Positions 59,866-64,000 of a DNA stretch of 64,000 bases are shown here, one piece after another; position 1 is the stretch's first letter; every line of letters begins with the position of its first letter. Below the pieces are notes generated by a model. It made no database searches. It was given only the letters and a program-made list of their open reading frames with translations, and was not told the origin of the DNA. The DNA is from Pyxicephalus adspersus (Eukaryota > Chordata > Amphibia > Anura > Pyxicephalidae): the NCBI RefSeq assembly GCF_032062135.1, contig NC_092864.1, positions 22,012,052-22,076,051 of the forward strand. The letters run 5' to 3'. The translations under genes and the position numbers were made by a program.

Positions 59866-60853
59866 GTATGTGAAAAATAAGTACACCCTTACCACTTCCA
59901 AGGAAATTTGGAGTCTAGGTAACAGCCAGGTGCTACTAATCTAATAAACTTGATTAGGTGATGATTACCAGTTTTGACCGCCTCTATAAAAGTAGTTTTT
60001 GCTACGCTGATTATTCAGGTGTGTGTTAACACAATGCCAAGGAGCAAAGACAACTGCATTATTCTGAGAGCAATTGTTGCTGCCCAGCAGTCTGGAAAGG
60101 ATCATTCATTCTTCAAGGAAAATATATTCACAAGTGGAAAACATTCAAGACAGATGCTAATCTTCTCAAGAGTGGATGTTCCAGCAAATCTACCCCAAGA
60201 TCAGCAATGCTCAACACGGTTACAAAAATTCAGGAGACACATATCAGACTCTACAGGTCTCAGTTAGCATTTTAAATAGTAAAGTTCATGACAGTACAAT
60301 TAGAAAAACACTAAATAGGCATCTTTTTCTATGGCAGGAGAAAATCTCTTATCTCTAACAAGAACATGGCTACAGAACTAAATCCGAACAAACCACAGGA
60401 CTTCTGCAACAACGGCCTTTGGACCAGTAGTCGCCAACCTTTTTGGACCTACGGTCCACTAAATTATCCAGCTACGGACCACACATACGTGGGGAGCCAG
60501 GTGTCACTCAAAAGGGAAGAAACTTCCCCTATAGTGATGTCATGATGCCAGAACCTGCCCACTCTGTCCAAAGACAGAACCCACCCACTGCCCTGAGCCT
60601 GCGATCTGTACGGGGGACATGGTCCGCAGCTCTGGCCAGTGCGCACCCCCAGCGGGGTCCTTCTCCTGACCCGGAGACCACCAGTTGGCAACCGCTGCTT
60701 TGGACAGACTTAAGAGGGGATGTTTGGCCATAATGCACATCATGATATTTGGTGAAAACCAAACACTGCATAATAACACAAACACCTTGTACCAAATGTC
60801 AAGCACGATGGTGGAAGGGTGATGATTGGAGCTTGGCTTCCAGTCATTGGCCC
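59866..60853 (+). mobile_element. Tc1-like transposon (same family as 26.7 kb), 3'-truncated, with hAT insertion
   Basis: Starts TATGTGAAAAATAAGTACACC. GTGTGTGTTAACACAATGCC leads to the ATG at 60,034 (MPRSKDN, then RAIVAAQQSGKD after a shift). It goes on to AGAAAAACACTAAATAGGC and AACAAGAACATGGC, is cut by the hAT element, and resumes at CTTTGGACAGACTTAAGAG. GTGGAAGGGTGATGATTGG matches the catalytic region. It stops near 60,853. Frameshifted, inactive. Confidence 0.86.
60425..60697 (+). mobile_element. 273-bp hAT MITE with perfect 8-bp target duplication
   Basis: Ends CAGTAGTCGCCAACC and, inverted, CAGCGGTTGCCAACT. Both sides carry CTTTGGAC (60,417-60,424 and 60,698-60,705), an exact 8-bp duplication. 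The Tc1 text reads through if the element and one octamer are removed. The overlapping minus-strand open frames are not genes. Confidence 0.95.
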
Positions 60854-61845
60854 TGGTTTATCAAGCAAATGCACGTAAGCCCTCTGTGCGTCTATACACG
60901 CCGCATAGGCATATTTCCTCAAGTGGGAGTCGGAGCCGGAGCCAAGTGCAAATATTCTTTGCAAAGTGAATTTTTTTTTACCACATTCACATAGCTAAGT
61001 GAGCATTTCTCAGCAGACTAATAATTCAGTTTGCTAGGTGAACAGCCCAAACTCCCTATTAATTAAAACCCAATGTCTAGTTGGATTTACTGTGTATGTC
61101 TATAATGTGACCAAAAGAGAAAGTGAGTGCAAAGTTGTCACTTGAACAGAAGGTGAGTGGAATTCTTCCAGTGGGACACATATTGCAGGGAAAACTGTCT
61201 GCTTGGGTAATTCCTTTCAATTCTTTTAGCTTCCTGTTGCATCTCCAGAACAGGAAGTAAAGGAAAATCCCAGTCAGTAAAAAAGAATCTGACATTAGTT
61301 TAACTCTTTTCTATTGTTTAGTAATTCAAGAAGTACATTTTTGGCTTTTCATACTTCCCCATACCTAAACCTACATATCTCCAGTACATTGGATTTGGGT
61401 AAAGAAGGCAATAACACATTCATTAACTTACATTCAGTACATTGCCTGTGAAAACTACTGCAAACTTTTTTTTTTATCTTACTGGCTGCCCTAACACATG
61501 TTAGAAATGTGCACAAAAGGTGAATGTCCCTTTATTGCTCCATCCGCAGATTATTTTAAAAAGAACCTGTGCCAGCTTCTTTGTCTTTGACCCATTGTTT
61601 TCTACAATACCTTAAAACAAATAATATGTTGCTGTGAAAAGAAATCCCAAACTAGTGGTTAGTGTTTTTCCATTAATACAATTATTTCACACAGTGTATT
61701 GTTTATTGTTGTTTAACCATTTATTAGGACATGGTAAATATCCCCTTCAACTGTGGATAATTTATCTTACCCCATATTTATGATTACATAAAGATATACG
61801 CACAAAGAATAAGCAGTCATGCTCTATATTTATTCCTTTATGTAC
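60854..61845. other. Unassigned, beginning with a possible repeat
   Basis: 60,855-60,960 (GGTTTATCAAGCAAATGCACG; GGGAGTCGGAGCCGGAGCC) is GC-richer and may be a piece of another MITE. The rest shows nothing. Confidence 0.4.
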
Positions 61846-62095
61846 ATTATTATTATGTTTATATAGCACTAATATATTACTAAGCACTTTACATCATCCA
61901 TAAGTCATGTCACTACCTGTCCCTTAAAGGAGCTCACAACTGAATGTTTATAATATGGTCTAATGTCAATTCATTAGGGAGGAGGGGGTACCAATAAACC
62001 TACTAGTATGTTTTGGGGAAAATCAAAGACCTCAGAGAAAACCCACAAAAACTCAAAGAGAATATAACCAGCCACTTTATTTAGTGCACTTTCCT
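61846..62095 (+). repeat. Interspersed repeat family B, copy 4
   Basis: TTATATAGCACTAATATATTAC, AGCACTTTACATCATCC, GTCATGTCACTACCTGTCCC, GGAGCTCACAACTGAATG and ACCAATAAACCTAC, then decays. Confidence 0.7.
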
Positions 62096-62269
62096 AGTAG
62101 TTGGTTGGACCTCATTTTACCTTTTTAAAGCGCTGTAATTTATTGTGGCATAGATTTACTAAGGCACTGGAAACATTTCTTGGGGTCTATATTAACATGA
62201 TAGCATCACTCAGTTGCTGCAGATTTACCAATTACACATCCATGATGTAAATCTTCTGTTATATTATAT

Positions 62270-63066
62270 ACCAAAGCTTCTATTGGATTGGGATTGTGGA
62301 GACCATTTGAGTGCAATGAACTCATCCTCATGTTCAAGAAACCATTTTGAGATGATGGAGGGTTATCCCGCTAGAAGTAGCTATTAAAAGATGGGTACAC
62401 TACGCTCATAAATAGAAGAACATGGTCAGCAACAATACTCGGGTAGGTTGTGGCATTTAAACAAAGCTTTAGTAGTACTAAGGGGCCCAAAGTGTACCAA
62501 CGAAAAAAAACCCACACCACCACCGCCTGAACCAATGACATAAGGCAGGATGGATCTAGAATTGACCCCAACTTCTGGCCCCACTATCTGAATGTCACAG
62601 CACACTTCTGGTGCCTGTTCGTAGCTAACAAGTGTGCCACCCATTGTGCTCTCCTGTTGCTGTATCCCATCTGCCTTAAGGTGTTGTGTGTTCAGAAATG
62701 CTCTTCTGCATACTCAGTTGTAACAAGTGCCTATGTGAGTTGTTGCCTTACTATCGGTTCAAACAAGTCTGCCCATTCTCCTCTGACCTCTGGCATCAAC
62801 AAGTATTTTACTCCAAGAGAACTGAAGCTCATTGGATATTTTTTTCCTTCTCAGGCCATTCTCTGTAAACCCTAGAGATGGTTGTGCATGACAATCCCAG
62901 CAGATCAGCAGTTTCTGAAATACTCATACCAGCCTGTCTGGTACCAACAACTATGCCATGTTTACAGTCATTACAAAGTTGCCGCCATGTGATTGGCTGA
63001 TCAGATATTCGCATTACCAAACAGTTGAACAGGTGCAATAAATAAACTAATAGTGACTGGTGTATA
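62270..63066 (-). mobile_element. Tc1-like transposon fragment, second family, minus strand
   Basis: On the minus strand it enters at a terminus near GACTGGTGTATA's complement. It encodes GIVVGTRQAGMSISETADLLG and TTISRVYREW, the helix-turn-helix of Tc1 transposases (62,832-62,960). Further on come DPSCLMSLVQ, YTLGPLV, LNATTYPSIVADHV and, in another frame, IISKWFLEHEDEF...LKWSPQS (62,290-62,360). Stops and frameshifts split it. The C-terminal end after the last catalytic motif is missing on this strand. Confidence 0.87.
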
Positions 63067-63154
63067 AAACTCAGATTGAGAATGCAACAAAACAAAAGTA
63101 CAAGCTCCCATGAAAGCCATTGTGCCACCATGCATATTTATCTGTACATCATGG

Positions 63155-63250
63155 ACATGCAGCCAACAAATCTGCAGCAATTGTTATGCTATTATGTCAA
63201 TATGGACAGCAATTCCTGAGGAATGTTTCCAGTACCTTGTATCTATGCTA
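63155..63250 (+). mobile_element. Tc1-like transposase C-terminus, same second family, opposite strand
   Basis: Plus strand reads MDMQPTNLQQLLCYYVNMDS, a stop, then GMFPVPC: a decayed version of the family's C-terminal 'PTNLQQL...SIW...EECFQHLV' segment. It lies next to the N-terminal end of the minus-strand copy, so the two face away from each other. Confidence 0.7.
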
Positions 63251-63329
63251 CAATGCTTTTACCATTCTTTATCTTGCTTGTAACACAACACAGATCATTG
63301 CTGTCATTGGTTTCCTTCAATAAACTTGT

Positions 63330-64000
63330 TTTAATTCTTTCTTTTTGTTTCAACAGGTAATCTTTATCTTCAACACGTAATCCTTGGCTACAACTTATCC
63401 ACTGTATGATGAGGGATCCATGGTTGGTTTGCTGGACATCAAACATGGTTGAATGTGTTCACCTCCATTCCACAGTTGAGAAGAGGAGAGTATTATATAC
63501 CAGAAAGAGTACCTGTGTCTGCTTCATCTCCCAACATGTGCCAAAGACACAGCATTGCTGGAAAGATCATCAGCTATTTTCTAAATATATAGTAGGGGAC
63601 AATTATCAATTCTTTAACACGAGGATAATGCTAAACAAGAACAGTAAGACGGTTCATACAACAGCAGTATACTACCACCAACTGCCTGTACAAATAGCAC
63701 ATACCCAACCAGGCAGCTAGCAGGACTGGCTGGAGGCACCCTGGAACCACTTTTCCATTGTCTATGTGAACTAAGCCTAAGGGCAGATTTAGATCTGCCT
63801 ATAAATCATGCAGTCCCATGCAGAACCACACAACTGGCACCTTGCCAGTCTCTTGAACACTCGCACTGCAGCGCTGGTCTTAAAGAACCACTACTGGTAC
63901 CTCTCACTGCCACTCATGTAGCATCTCCCAAGAGGTAGCGGTTCCTGGCGTGAGGAATCGGTAAACGTACTGAAACCTCACCACAAATGTGAACCTAGTC
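63330..64000. other. Unassigned, with a likely repeat at the right edge
   Basis: 63,750-64,000 (CTATGTGAACTAAGCCTAAGG; GCAGATTTAGATCTGCC; GGTAGCGGTTCCTGGCG; ACAAATGTGAACCTAG) has the wording of a frog MITE and shares GTGAACTAAG with 1,799-1,808, but its ends cannot be placed. No exon of SCNN1G or another gene was seen. Confidence 0.45.

Noticed and set aside
60443..60806. Cluster of open frames on both strands with GC-richer composition, considered as a gene or CpG island
   Set aside because: It is a 273-bp hAT MITE with terminal repeats and an 8-bp target duplication.
1..64000. CRISPR arrays, phage, operons or defence systems
   Set aside because: The sequence is vertebrate, with spliced genes and eukaryotic transposons; the tandem repeats have no spacer pattern.

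Overview
This is vertebrate nuclear DNA from a draft assembly (two runs of N). It is AT-rich and dense in DNA transposons. The only host gene I can support is the 5' coding half of SCNN1B, the beta subunit of the epithelial sodium channel (ENaC), on the minus strand. Its close match to mammalian beta-ENaC, together with repeat types familiar from frog genomes (Tc1 and hAT copies, TTAA-flanked MITEs, a 'GGCCTGATTTAT' palindromic MITE), suggests an anuran amphibian. The species cannot be told from the sequence alone.

Layout. From 1 to 15,750 lies SCNN1B: five coding exons (exons 2 to 6 by human numbering) at 15,431-15,750, 11,929-12,232, 8,848-9,038, 7,143-7,249 and 2,601-2,764. All have consensus splice sites and continuous reading phase, and together they encode the first 362 residues: N-terminus, first membrane segment, and the start of the extracellular domain. 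Exon 7 onward (rest of the extracellular domain, second membrane segment, C-terminal PY motif) lies left of base 1. The untranslated exon 1 was not recognised. From 15,751 to 64,000 I find no host exon, only intergenic or intron-1 sequence full of mobile elements. In mammals SCNN1G lies upstream of SCNN1B on the same strand, so it might follow to the right of the window. That is an expectation, not something seen.

Mobile DNA. The window has a 3' piece of a LINE with an open 412-codon ORF2 tail (21.5-23.2 kb). There are at least six Tc1-like fragments, a hAT transposase C-terminus (30.9-31.1 kb), and a DNA transposon with about 200-bp inverted ends (24.6-26.3 kb). It also carries several MITE families and many copies of a frog-type interspersed repeat. 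Nesting gives a relative history: a 226-bp palindromic MITE sits inside both a Tc1 copy and a TTAA element, a hAT MITE sits inside another Tc1 copy with a perfect 8-bp target duplication, and a TTAA element sits inside the 24.6-26.3 kb transposon.

Simple and tandem repeats include (AT)n, (CT)n and (ATCT)n tracts, two long strand-asymmetric minisatellites in opposite orientation (34 and 48 kb), a 28-bp minisatellite (54.5 kb) and a longer-period one (52.8-53.1 kb). I found no tRNA, rRNA, CRISPR or prokaryotic-type system, and nothing I would call a new biological system. The most checkable oddities are in beta-ENaC exon 3 and in the nested transposons.
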